A DNA stretch of 64,000 nucleotides from Mogibacterium sp. (GTDB lineage Bacteria > Bacillota > Clostridia > Peptostreptococcales > Anaerovoracaceae). A program made the translations under genes and the position numbers. Position 1 is the stretch's first letter. Each line of letters opens with the position of its first letter. Below, piece by piece: positions 6,738 to 14,864 of this stretch. The stretch lies in assembly GCA_017510725.1 (NCBI GenBank), contig JAFWMD010000027.1:57831-121830 (forward strand), given 5' to 3'. The notes beneath the pieces were generated by a model, which was not told the origin of the DNA, did no database searches, and was given only the letters and a program-made list of their open reading frames with translations.

Positions 6738-8668
6738 TGGAAAGATTCACAAAAAAGCAGAAAAAAGAATTAAGGAACATAGGAATATCCCTCGTGCTGT
6801 TTGTGATCCTCATGATTGCTGAGCACATGGGGCTGTTTCCTGATACTGTGGGCGGCACTGTCATTGAGCTGCTGCTGTACCTTGTCCCGTACTTCATTGT
6901 AGGGCATGATGTTGTACGCAAGTGTCTTATAGGTATAAAGAACCGCCAGCTTTTCGATGAGAGCTTTCTCATGACTCTTGCTACAATTGGCGCATTCGGA
7001 TGCCGGGAGTTCGGTGAAGCTGTTGCCGTAATGCTGTTCTATCAGGTGGGAGAGTTCTTCCAGGGATATGCTGTAGGCAAGTCCAGAGGATCCATAGCGG
7101 ACCTCATGAGCATGGCTCCTGACTTTGCCAACCGTGAAGCAGAGGACGGCAGTGTTGAAGTCATAGATCCCGATGATATTGAAGTCGGAGACATTCTGGT
7201 CATAAAGCCGGGTGAGAAGGTGCCTACAGACGGAATAATCATAGAAGGAAGCGGCTTTGTAAACACCTCGGCACTTACCGGTGAATCACTCCCGAGACTT
7301 GTAAGCGAGGGAGAGCAGGTAATATCCGGCTGCATCAATGGTGAAACGCTGCTCAGAATAAGAGCGGAGAAGGAATTCGATGACTGCACGGTATCTCAGA
7401 TACTTGAGCTCGTAGAGGAGGCATCGTCACGTAAGTCAGTGACTGAGAACTTCATCACGAGGTTCGCACACTACTACACTCCTGCGGTTGTCATCGCAGC
7501 GGTAATACTCGCATTCCTGCCGCCGCTGATATCTGGACATTTTGCTGCTGAATTCGGAAAGTGGGTGCTCAGGGCATGCACATTCCTGGTAATATCATGT
7601 CCCTGCGCTCTTGTCATATCCGTGCCTCTCGCATTCTTCGGAGGCATAGGCGCCGCTTCATCAAAGGGTGTACTTGTAAAGGGTTCAAACTATCTTGAAC
7701 TCCTTGCTAACCTGGATACGGTTGTATCAGACAAGACGGGTACGCTTACAGAAGGAAAGTTCAGAGTGGCCATGGTTGAAGCTGCAGAAGGCCATGATAC
7801 CGATGAGGTAATAAGATATGCTGCCGCTGCCGAGGCCGGATCCACGCATCCTATCGCAGCAGCAATACTGGAAGCCTGCGAAAAGCCTATCGCACAGTCT
7901 AAGATAAAGGATGTAAGAAACGTAGCCGGCAAGGGAATAACCGCAAAAGCCGGACGTGATACCATAACTGTCGGCAACAGGGGCTTCTTCGATGAAGAGG
8001 GTATCGACCTGCCTGAAATGGCTGCTGAAGTAAGCGGTACAAACTGCTATGTAGCAAAGAACGGAAAGTATATTGGTACTGTCATAGTTGCGGACATTCC
8101 TAAAAAAGGAGCCAAAGAAGCGATAAGCGAAATGCTGAAAGCCGGTGTGAGATCCGTGATAATGCTCACGGGTGACTCTGAGAAGGTCGCCTCTGCTGTA
8201 GCTGCTGAGCTGGGAATAACAGATTACCATGCTGAGCTTTTGCCACAGGATAAAGTGAGTGTCGTAGAGAATCTGCTGGATGGCCTCAGGAGTAAAGCCG
8301 GCGCTGGTGAGAATGCTGATAAAAAACGTGGAAGGCTCGCGTTCATAGGAGACGGCATCAACGATGCTCCTGTGCTCTCAGTTGCAGATGTCGGCATAGC
8401 AATGGGATCTCTCGGATCTGATGCGGCAATCGAAGCTGCAGATGTAGTCATAATGGATGACGACATCGGAAGAATACCGGCTGTCATGAAAATAGCCCGC
8501 AAGACACTCGGCATATCGAAGCAGAACATTGCGTTTGCGCTGTTCGTCAAGTTCGCCTGCCTCCTGCTGGGAGCAATTGGCATAGCCAACATGTGGGTTG
8601 CTGTATTTGCCGATGTAGGCGTCGCAGTGATATGCATACTGAATTCCATGCGTATGCTTAAAAAATAA
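6737..8668 (+). CDS. cadA: P1B-type heavy-metal translocating ATPase (zinc/cadmium/cobalt type)
   Basis: Membrane pump exporting divalent soft metals at the cost of ATP; 643 residues. Seen in order: N-terminal membrane helices (about 13-110), actuator domain with TGES (near 185), transmembrane metal site C288-P289-C290, phosphorylated D332 in DKTGTLTEG, H371 in the STHP motif, hinge GDGINDAP near 538, and two final helices. CPCALVISVPL plus the late FADVGVAV aspartate matches the P1B-2 (Zn/Cd/Pb) signature. There is no N-terminal HMA domain; that part is supplied by the preceding gene, which overlaps by one base. Regulation is most likely by the ArsR-type repressor at the head of the operon. 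The symbol is family-level (CadA/ZntA). Confidence 0.93.
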   Translation: MERFTKKQKKELRNIGISLVLFVILMIAEHMGLFPDTVGGTVIELLLYLVPYFIVGHDVVRKCLIGIKNRQLFDESFLMTLATIGAFGCREFGEAVAVMLFYQVGEFFQGYAVGKSRGSIADLMSMAPDFANREAEDGSVEVIDPDDIEVGDILVIKPGEKVPTDGIIIEGSGFVNTSALTGESLPRLVSEGEQVISGCINGETLLRIRAEKEFDDCTVSQILELVEEASSRKSVTENFITRFAHYYTPAVVIAAVILAFLPPLISGHFAAEFGKWVLRACTFLVISCPCALVISVPLAFFGGIGAASSKGVLVKGSNYLELLANLDTVVSDKTGTLTEGKFRVAMVEAAEGHDTDEVIRYAAAAEAGSTHPIAAAILEACEKPIAQSKIKDVRNVAGKGITAKAGRDTITVGNRGFFDEEGIDLPEMAAEVSGTNCYVAKNGKYIGTVIVADIPKKGAKEAISEMLKAGVRSVIMLTGDSEKVASAVAAELGITDYHAELLPQDKVSVVENLLDGLRSKAGAGENADKKRGRLAFIGDGINDAPVLSVADVGIAMGSLGSDAAIEAADVVIMDDDIGRIPAVMKIARKTLGISKQNIAFALFVKFACLLLGAIGIANMWVAVFADVGVAVICILNSMRMLKK

Positions 8669-8670
8669 CG

Positions 8671-8679
8671 TGCTATAAT
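8671..8679 (+). promoter_or_regulatory. Extended -10 promoter positioned for a leaderless transcript
   Basis: TGCTATAAT is a perfect extended -10. Its last base is only seven bases before the A of the next start codon (8686), so transcription would begin at or within a base or two of the ATG. Confidence 0.6.
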
Positions 8680-8685
8680 CAGTAT

Positions 8686-9519
8686 ATGAAAATACATGTA
8701 CTGAACTGCGGTTACATAAGAATATCGGAAAATCTGATCGAAACAGGCGGCATGATGAGTGATCTGCGCCACGCGGTCCTGACACCGGACCATAAGCGCG
8801 TTGAACTTCCCGTGCACGCCTTTTTGATTGAACACAGGAATGGGTTGTTTCTCATAGATACCGGGCTGAGCAGGGACATAAGTCCTGCGGGAGAATACGA
8901 TAAGAAAGCATCTGAGAAGGTGCTCACAAAGCATCTGGCTGCGGTATACCATCCGTATGTGCCGGCAGGAATGGCCGTGCATGAACAGCTTGCATCGATG
9001 GGCATAAGCCCTGCGGAGCTGGAAGCGGTGATAATAACCAACTTTGACATCGACCATGTGTCCGGACTGAAGCATGTGTCGGACGCAGGGAGGATCATAG
9101 TACCTGAGGACGAGGCCTATTGGTCTGTAAGAACGAAATACAGGATAAGACAGAACAGGGAACTCTGGGAACCATATAAAATAGAAAGGCTGTTCTTCAG
9201 GGGTTATCTTACCGGCCCCATGAATAAGGCAATCGACGTTCTCGGTGATGGAAGCCTGATGATGGTAAGCATCCCGGGATATACTGACGGTCAGGCCGGT
9301 GTGAAGGTATCGGAAAAGGGCAGATATGCTTTCATAGCTTCAGACGCAGCCTTTTCTCCGGACAGCTGGAAATACATGAAAGCTCCGGGCCTTGGAGCCA
9401 ATGAGGCGCTGCAGCTCAGGACCATGAGGTGGCTTGCAAAGACAGCTGAGGATCCTGCATGTGCAGGCATACTCTGTACTCATGATCCTGCACTTAACCA
9501 TAAAGTCATTGAAATGTAG
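8686..9519 (+). CDS. Metallo-beta-lactamase-fold hydrolase, divergent metal site
   Basis: A 277-residue cytoplasmic protein with the MBL fold, closest in layout to the AHL-lactonase-like branch. Seen: HAFLIEHRNGLFLIDTGLS (about 44-62), the metal loop, IPGYTDGQAGV (near 204), a SDAAFSP aspartate, and a late CTHDP histidine. The metal loop is N119-F-D-I-D-H124 where HxHxDH is usual, so two of three histidines are replaced. The PGHTPG histidine is also replaced, by tyrosine. D123 and H124 remain. Similar NxDxDH loops occur in some Firmicute relatives, so this is probably a real subfamily and not decay. No Shine-Dalgarno is present, and the promoter is placed for a leaderless message. The substrate is unknown; I would not call it a quorum-quenching enzyme. 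Confidence 0.82.
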   Translation: MKIHVLNCGYIRISENLIETGGMMSDLRHAVLTPDHKRVELPVHAFLIEHRNGLFLIDTGLSRDISPAGEYDKKASEKVLTKHLAAVYHPYVPAGMAVHEQLASMGISPAELEAVIITNFDIDHVSGLKHVSDAGRIIVPEDEAYWSVRTKYRIRQNRELWEPYKIERLFFRGYLTGPMNKAIDVLGDGSLMMVSIPGYTDGQAGVKVSEKGRYAFIASDAAFSPDSWKYMKAPGLGANEALQLRTMRWLAKTAEDPACAGILCTHDPALNHKVIEM

Positions 9520-9566
9520 CATAATTGTTACCTTAATACATCTTAATCTAAATATAGCGTCATATA

Positions 9567-9597
9567 TTGATATAAAGACAACATTTTGTGCTAAAAT
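9567..9597 (+). promoter_or_regulatory. Probable promoter of the penicillin-binding protein gene
   Basis: TTGATA (9567-9572) and TAAAAT (9592-9597) with TGC before the latter. The 19-bp spacing is long, so activity would lean on the extended -10. The next start codon is at 9670. Confidence 0.45.
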
Positions 9598-9598
9598 G

Positions 9599-9626
9599 GT
9601 GCGGAACTAAGATTACCGCACTTTTT
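9599..9626 (+). terminator. Rho-independent terminator-like hairpin
   Basis: GTGCGG (9599-9604) pairs with CCGCAC (9616-9621) across an 11-base loop, followed directly by TTTTT. It ends the metallo-hydrolase transcript. Its left arm falls between the -10 and the expected start point of the next promoter, so it need not act on the downstream message. Confidence 0.6.
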
Positions 9627-9669
9627 GTATTTAAAAGTGAAAATGATAAATATACTGTTGGAGAAAAAG

Positions 9670-12600
9670 ATGACACCAGATCAGTTCGACAACAACAATA
9701 ATAATAACGAAAAGGTCAGAGAGATAACACAGGACCGCCGTAATGTTTCTGCAAACATGGGCAGAAAACAGGAACCGGCGAGCCTTTCGTTTGAATTTGA
9801 CAACAGGCCTGCAGATCCGGAAGGCTTTAACTTCGATTTCGACAACAAGCCAGTTACTCCGGTACAGGATACGGCACCTGAAGCGGTCCCTGCAGAAGAA
9901 CCTGCTCATGAAAAGGGTCCTGAAGAAACGCCTGCTCCTGAGAAGTCTTCGGAGGAAGAACCTGTTCCTGAAAAGGCTCAGGAAGAAGAAACTGCTTCTG
10001 AAGCAAACGCTTCTGTAGAGAAAACTCCTGAAGCGCCAAAGAAACAGTACGGTCTGCCTGAAGATTACAGCAGGCCGCAGGAACCGAAGCCGCTGCAAAC
10101 AGCAGCGCCTCAGGGACAGTCTGAGTTTTCAAAGAAGCTTGGCTCAGCTAAAACTGCATTAAAGAAAAAGATAGCTGCGCAGCAGGACGCACGCAGGGCA
10201 GCCAGGGCTGCTGAAGCGGAGAGACAGAGACTGCTTGCCAGGGAAGAAGAAATCAGGAAAGCCGAGGCTGCCAGACAGGAAGAACTCAGAAAAGCCGAAG
10301 AGGCCAGACTGGCTGAGGAGGCTGCGAAGAGGGCTGAAGAAGCAAGACATAAAGCTGAGCATGAGGCTAAACTTGAAGCAGCGATCCTTGCTGAAATGGA
10401 GGCTGCAAAAGGAAAGAAGGCCGTGAAACCAGCAAAAACCGTAAAGAAGGGTGCTTCCGGAAAAGTCAGGCCGGAAAGCAAGAGCCTTAAAGAAAAGAAA
10501 GCTGTTGTAAATAAAAAAGCTGCAGCGAAAAAGGAAGCAGAAGAAAAAGCAGCAAAACAGGCCGCTGATGCCGCGAAACCATCCGGAAAGAAAAAAGGCG
10601 GAAAGAAAAAGAAAAAGGTCAAAAAGAAAAAAGGCTTCTTTGGATGGCTGCTGGCTATCATAGAGATAATGATAGCTCTGGGAATCGTGGGAGGCATTGC
10701 CGGCGGAGCATACGCTGCGATAACTATTGCTCATGCAGACACGATCCATCCTGAACAGATATACAACACTCTCGAAGTAAGTACTCATATATATGATGAT
10801 AAGGGCAATCTGACTGACGATATCTATCTGTCAGAAAACCGCGAGATAGCCAAGTATGAAGAACTTCCTGAGAATCTGAAGAATGCGTTCATAGCGATCG
10901 AAGACAAGACTTTCTGGACACATAAGGGGTTCAACTTCAAGAGAATCTTCGGGGCCATTTGGAACTCTGTTTCGGGAGGCGGGGAAATAAGCGGTACGAG
11001 TACTATAACTCAGCAGCTTGCACGCAACATATTCCTGCCTGAAGAAAAGAGCGTCAGATCTATAAAGCGTAAGATCATCGAGATGTATTACGCTCATGAG
11101 ATCGAAGAGACTCTGAGTAAGGAAGAGATACTGGCAGCATACCTGAACACGATATATCTTGGTTATGGTTGCTACGGTGTTGATACAGCAGCCAAGAAAT
11201 ACTTTGGTACGGATGTTGAGGACCTCACTCTCGAGGAATGTGCGGCACTTGCTTCACTGCCTCAGGCACCTGGAGTATATGAACTGCTGATGACTGAGGA
11301 CGACGAAGCAGAGACGACAACTAAGGTAGAAAAGGGCCTTTATGCTAACGACATATCCCGCGACAGACGTTATCTGGTTCTCGACCTGATGGCTGAACAG
11401 GGATACATAACACAGGAAGAAGCCGATGCAGCAAAGAAGCCTCTGGAAGAATTCATTAATCCGGGCGGAGCAAGCATGAGTTCAAGCTCTTCATTCAAGG
11501 ATTACCTGCTTGATACCGTTAAGCATGATCTGATGGAGCAGTACGATCTCAGCGATGAGCAGGCTGAAAAACTGATATACACCAAGGGACTGAACATTTA
11601 CTCGACTCTTGATTCCCAGGCTCAGAAAATTATCACCAAGGAATTCAAGAAGAAAGAAAACTTCCCAAGTGCCGTGCGCGATGACGCAAAGGTTGAAGGT
11701 GCCATGGTCATAGTAAAAGTCGGCACCGGCGAGATCAAAGCGATGGCAGGTACCAGACGCGTAAACGGAGAGAAGCTCTTCAACAGAGCTGTAAGCCCGC
11801 GTCAGCCGGGATCGTCGATCAAGCCTATTGCCGTATATGCTCCGGCTCTTCAGAAGAGCTACGAGTACCAGAAAGACGGAAAGCTCTTCAAGTTCAAGAA
11901 TACCGGCTATGATAACCAGGGAACAAGATTCTGGGGCAATTACATAACCGCGAGCTCCGGTGTAACTGACGAAGTGATGAAGGTCAACGGAAAAACATGG
12001 CCAAAGAACTTCAGCAGATCGTACAGCGGATACAAGACTTTCAGACAGGCGATACAGCAGTCGATCAATACATGCGCAGTAAAGATATTGGCACAGATAG
12101 GGACCGATTACTCGATGGAGATGGTAAAGAAGTTCGGTATAAGCACAGCCATCGATGACACGAGTGAGGCATATAACGATGTCAACCTCGCCGCCCTGGG
12201 TCTGGGAGCCATGACAGAAGGCGTTACGCCGCTTGATATGGCGCTTGCATACGCAGTATTCCCGAACGGAGGAGTCTACAATTCCGGAATCTGTTACACA
12301 AAGGTAACAGACAGCGACGGCAAGATCCTTCTCGAAGGAAAGTCGGAAGAGTCCAGAGTCCTTAACAAGGGCGTTGCATATATCATGACCGACGTGCTCC
12401 AGTCGGTAGTGTCAGACGGAATCGCATATGATGCCGCGATCTCCGGAGAAAAAGTAGGAGGAAAGACCGGAACGACAGATGAAACATGGGACATCTGGTT
12501 CGACGGATTTACACCAAAGTATGCGGCAGCACTCTGGATCGGTACTGACAACAACGTAGAGCTCAACACTACTTCAGCAACAGCTGCAAAACTGTGGAGC

Positions 12601-12837
12601 AGGATAATGAGCCAGGTAAAGAGGGCCAAGGGAGGAGAGTATAAATCCAGACCGGATAACGTCATAGTCAAGAACGGTGAGTACTATACCAATGGAACTC
12701 AGCCGCCTGATCCACCACCGGAAGAAAAGAAGGATAAAGATAAAGATAAAGACAAGGCTAAAGACGCTAAGGATGACGCTAAACAGGCAGCTCCGAATGC
12801 AAATCCTGAATCGGATAAAAAGGACAAAAAGAATTAG
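9670..12837 (+). CDS. Class A penicillin-binding protein (PBP1A-like) with long cytoplasmic tail
   Basis: Bifunctional peptidoglycan synthase of 1055 residues. About 320 N-terminal residues are cytoplasmic and low complexity: an Asn run, acidic Glu/Pro repeats, an Ala/Glu/Arg coiled-coil-like part, then a Lys-rich block. One membrane segment follows (about 321-355). The outer part has a GT51 transglycosylase (IEDKTFW glutamate near 410, TITQQLARNIF) and a transpeptidase with SSIK (near 714), SIN (near 797) and KTGTT (near 931). The C-terminal tail is Lys/Asp-rich. ATG 9670 is chosen because GGAG lies seven bases upstream; the frame stays open to a TTG at 9625. Class A PBPs usually have cytoplasmic tails of tens of residues, so this one is unusually long. 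Confidence 0.93.
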   Translation: MTPDQFDNNNNNNEKVREITQDRRNVSANMGRKQEPASLSFEFDNRPADPEGFNFDFDNKPVTPVQDTAPEAVPAEEPAHEKGPEETPAPEKSSEEEPVPEKAQEEETASEANASVEKTPEAPKKQYGLPEDYSRPQEPKPLQTAAPQGQSEFSKKLGSAKTALKKKIAAQQDARRAARAAEAERQRLLAREEEIRKAEAARQEELRKAEEARLAEEAAKRAEEARHKAEHEAKLEAAILAEMEAAKGKKAVKPAKTVKKGASGKVRPESKSLKEKKAVVNKKAAAKKEAEEKAAKQAADAAKPSGKKKGGKKKKKVKKKKGFFGWLLAIIEIMIALGIVGGIAGGAYAAITIAHADTIHPEQIYNTLEVSTHIYDDKGNLTDDIYLSENREIAKYEELPENLKNAFIAIEDKTFWTHKGFNFKRIFGAIWNSVSGGGEISGTSTITQQLARNIFLPEEKSVRSIKRKIIEMYYAHEIEETLSKEEILAAYLNTIYLGYGCYGVDTAAKKYFGTDVEDLTLEECAALASLPQAPGVYELLMTEDDEAETTTKVEKGLYANDISRDRRYLVLDLMAEQGYITQEEADAAKKPLEEFINPGGASMSSSSSFKDYLLDTVKHDLMEQYDLSDEQAEKLIYTKGLNIYSTLDSQAQKIITKEFKKKENFPSAVRDDAKVEGAMVIVKVGTGEIKAMAGTRRVNGEKLFNRAVSPRQPGSSIKPIAVYAPALQKSYEYQKDGKLFKFKNTGYDNQGTRFWGNYITASSGVTDEVMKVNGKTWPKNFSRSYSGYKTFRQAIQQSINTCAVKILAQIGTDYSMEMVKKFGISTAIDDTSEAYNDVNLAALGLGAMTEGVTPLDMALAYAVFPNGGVYNSGICYTKVTDSDGKILLEGKSEESRVLNKGVAYIMTDVLQSVVSDGIAYDAAISGEKVGGKTGTTDETWDIWFDGFTPKYAAALWIGTDNNVELNTTSATAAKLWSRIMSQVKRAKGGEYKSRPDNVIVKNGEYYTNGTQPPDPPPEEKKDKDKDKDKAKDAKDDAKQAAPNANPESDKKDKKN

Positions 12838-12864
12838 CTGCAAAGCGCCTTTAGCAAAAAAACC

Positions 12865-12893
12865 TTGCAATTACATAACTTTGGTGGTATAAG
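12865..12893 (+). promoter_or_regulatory. Promoter of the rimP-nusA-infB operon
   Basis: TTGCAA (12865-12870), 17 bp, TATAAG (12888-12893). A start near 12900 places the next perfect hairpin in the 5' leader of the operon. Confidence 0.6.
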
Positions 12894-12914
12894 TGCAAAG
12901 TAAGCTAACGTTTC

Positions 12915-12940
12915 GAAAGAGTGGGGACTCCCACTCTTTC
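12915..12940 (+). promoter_or_regulatory. Perfect leader hairpin upstream of rimP
   Basis: GAAAGAGTGGG (12915-12925) pairs base for base with CCCACTCTTTC (12930-12940) around a GACT loop. It lies between the operon promoter and the rimP start. It is followed by CACTTATG and later TTTTT at 12954-12958, too far for a classic terminator. Comparable GTGGG/CCCAC hairpins are common before rimP in Clostridia, as I recall. A regulatory leader or antiterminator role is inference. Confidence 0.55.
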
Positions 12941-12971
12941 ACTTATGTTTGGATTTTTCTACGGTGAAGAC

Positions 12972-13448
12972 ATGGCAAAAGAGGATATCAGCAGAAGAGT
13001 AACTGAGATGCTGATGCCGTTCCTTGAAGAGAACGGACTGGACATCTACAAAGTCGAGTATAAGAAGGAAGGACCTGCATGGGTACTCAGGGTATGCCTT
13101 GATAAACCGGCTGATGCAGAATCCGAGTATGTCAGCATAGATGACTGTGAAAAAGTAAATGTCTGGCTGAGTGAAGCGCTTGATAAGAATGACATCATAG
13201 ATCGCAGCTACAATCTCGAAGTAAGCTCGGCGGGTCTCGACAGGGAGCTCCTGAAGGAATCCGACTATGTGCGCTTTGCCGGAAGAGAAGTAGAAGTAAA
13301 GACGTATGAGCAGATTAACGGCAGCAAGTCACACGAGGGAATCCTCAAAGGCAAGGAGAACGGTATCGTGACGATAGACACGGGAGCAGGAGAACTTGCC
13401 ATCTCTGCCGATAAAATAGCAAAGATAAATTTAGCAGTAGTTTTCTAA
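12972..13448 (+). CDS. rimP: Ribosome maturation factor RimP
   Basis: Needed for late assembly of the 30S subunit; it binds S12. The 158 residues have the two-domain layout: ENGLDIYKVEYKKEG with WVLRVCLD in the N-domain, the YNLEVSSAGLDRELL signature (about residues 78-92), then the Sm-like C-domain (VEVKTYEQ to KINLAV). ATG 12972 is chosen because GGTGA lies just upstream and MAKEDIS fits family starts; an earlier in-frame codon (12921) would fall inside the leader hairpin. It is first in the nusA-infB operon, the usual order. Confidence 0.92.
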   Translation: MAKEDISRRVTEMLMPFLEENGLDIYKVEYKKEGPAWVLRVCLDKPADAESEYVSIDDCEKVNVWLSEALDKNDIIDRSYNLEVSSAGLDRELLKESDYVRFAGREVEVKTYEQINGSKSHEGILKGKENGIVTIDTGAGELAISADKIAKINLAVVF

Positions 13449-13468
13449 AAGGGAATCAGGAGGAAACA

Positions 13469-14587
13469 ATGAGCAAGGAATTTCTAGATGCATTTGCAGA
13501 TCTCAAAAAAGAGAAAAATCTTTCAGAAGAAGAGATCATCGGAGCTATTAAGGACTCTATCGAAAATGCATACAGGAAGAATTACGGAGCATCCAATGTA
13601 AGAGTCGATGTAGACATGACTGAAGGCAACGTCACTGTTTACATGGGTATGGAAGTAGTTGAGGAAGTCGAAGACTATCTGACTCAGATATCGATCGAGG
13701 ATGCTAAGGAGATATACGACGGTTACGAGATAGGCGATATAGTAGAATACGAGATCGATCCGAGAGATTTCAACAGGATCGCAGCACAGGGCGCCAAGCA
13801 GGTCTTCGTACAGAAGAACAGGGAAGCTGAGCGCACAAACTCCTATAACGAATTCATCGAGAAAAAGGGAACCATCGTTACCGGTAAGGTAGAAAGGATC
13901 TCCAACGGCACAATGCTCATCTCACTCGGCCGCACTGAGGGCCGTGTTCCTGCTTCAGAACAGGTAAGGACAGAGAGCTTCAAGCCGGGTGACCGCATCA
14001 AGGTCTATGTAATGGATGTCAAGAAAGAGAACAAGGGACCTCAGGTGCTCCTTTCAAGATCGCATCCGGGACTCGTAAGAGGCCTGTTTGAACTCGAAAT
14101 CCCTGAGATCGCAGACGGAACTGTAGAAATCAAGGGTACAGCCCGTGAATCCGGATCCCGTACGAAGATCGCCGTTTACTCGCATGATCCTAACGTTGAT
14201 CCTGTAGGAGCATGTGTAGGAAACAGGGGAGCAAGAGTACAGAACATCGCGGACGAACTCTTCGGAGAGAAGATCGATATTATCGTCTGGGATGAGGATC
14301 CTGCAGTACTCATCAGCAACGTGCTGAGACCTGCGATCGTAGAAGGTGTTTACATCAACGAAGAAGAGAAGTCTGCTACGGCAGTAGTGCCTGAACAGCA
14401 GCTGTCGCTCGCTATCGGACGCGAGGGCCAGAATGTAAGACTCGCTGCAAGAGTCAGCGGATGGAAGATCGACATCAAGAGCAATGATCAGCTCAAGGAG
14501 ATGGGCTTCGCATTCGATGAATATGAAGATTCCGATGTAGAAGAAGCCGGAAAGGTCACTGAAATTGAGGAGACACAAAACAACTAA
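13469..14587 (+). CDS. nusA: Transcription termination/antitermination factor NusA
   Basis: Binds RNA polymerase and nascent RNA, controlling pausing, termination and antitermination. The 372 residues match the short Firmicute form without C-terminal acidic repeats. Order: N-terminal polymerase-binding domain (1-125), S1 domain (about 135-200, GTIVTGKVERISNGTMLI), KH1 (VDPVGACVGNRGARVQNI) and KH2 (LSLAIGREGQNVRLAAR). AGGAGG precedes the ATG. The C-terminal end overlaps the most likely ylxR start, pointing to coupled translation. Confidence 0.96.
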   Translation: MSKEFLDAFADLKKEKNLSEEEIIGAIKDSIENAYRKNYGASNVRVDVDMTEGNVTVYMGMEVVEEVEDYLTQISIEDAKEIYDGYEIGDIVEYEIDPRDFNRIAAQGAKQVFVQKNREAERTNSYNEFIEKKGTIVTGKVERISNGTMLISLGRTEGRVPASEQVRTESFKPGDRIKVYVMDVKKENKGPQVLLSRSHPGLVRGLFELEIPEIADGTVEIKGTARESGSRTKIAVYSHDPNVDPVGACVGNRGARVQNIADELFGEKIDIIVWDEDPAVLISNVLRPAIVEGVYINEEEKSATAVVPEQQLSLAIGREGQNVRLAARVSGWKIDIKSNDQLKEMGFAFDEYEDSDVEEAGKVTEIEETQNN

Positions 14588-14864
14588 ACCGATGCGAAGA
14601 TGCATTGCATGCAGGGAGTCGAAGCCTCAGGACGAGCTTATAAGATTCGTACTGAAAGGTCAGGATCCTGTCATGGATATAGACGGCAGGGCGGAAGGAA
14701 GAGGCTTTTATCTATGCAGAAGCGCGGATTGCGTAAAAGCTGCGGTAAAGAAGAAAGCATTCAACCGTGTATGCAAGCGAAATCTGGATGAGAAGGAAAT
14801 CAATAGACTGATCGGGCCGGTGCCCGATAGCTATCAAGGAGGTATGGATGTCAAAGAAAGTTAG
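14565..14864 (+). CDS. ylxR: YlxR family RNA-binding/nucleoid protein
   Basis: Small basic protein (99 residues if started at TTG 14565), always found beside nusA and infB. The core has [10 protein letters not shown], a DELIRFV strand, and a [16 protein letters not shown] loop as in the YlxR fold. An AAAGG nine bases before the TTG supports that start; ATG 14592 is the alternative and would leave only PMRRC ahead of the core. Related proteins have been reported to influence gene expression and RNase P activity in other bacteria. Most Firmicutes carry ylxQ between this gene and infB; here it is absent and ylxR overlaps infB by 17 bases. Confidence 0.88.
   Translation: MRRHKTTKPMRRCIACRESKPQDELIRFVLKGQDPVMDIDGRAEGRGFYLCRSADCVKAAVKKKAFNRVCKRNLDEKEINRLIGPVPDSYQGGMDVKES

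Noticed and set aside
8224-9075. Long reverse-strand open frame opposite the ATPase and metallo-hydrolase genes
   Set aside because: It runs antisense across two well-supported forward genes, has no ribosome site, and shows no family motif.
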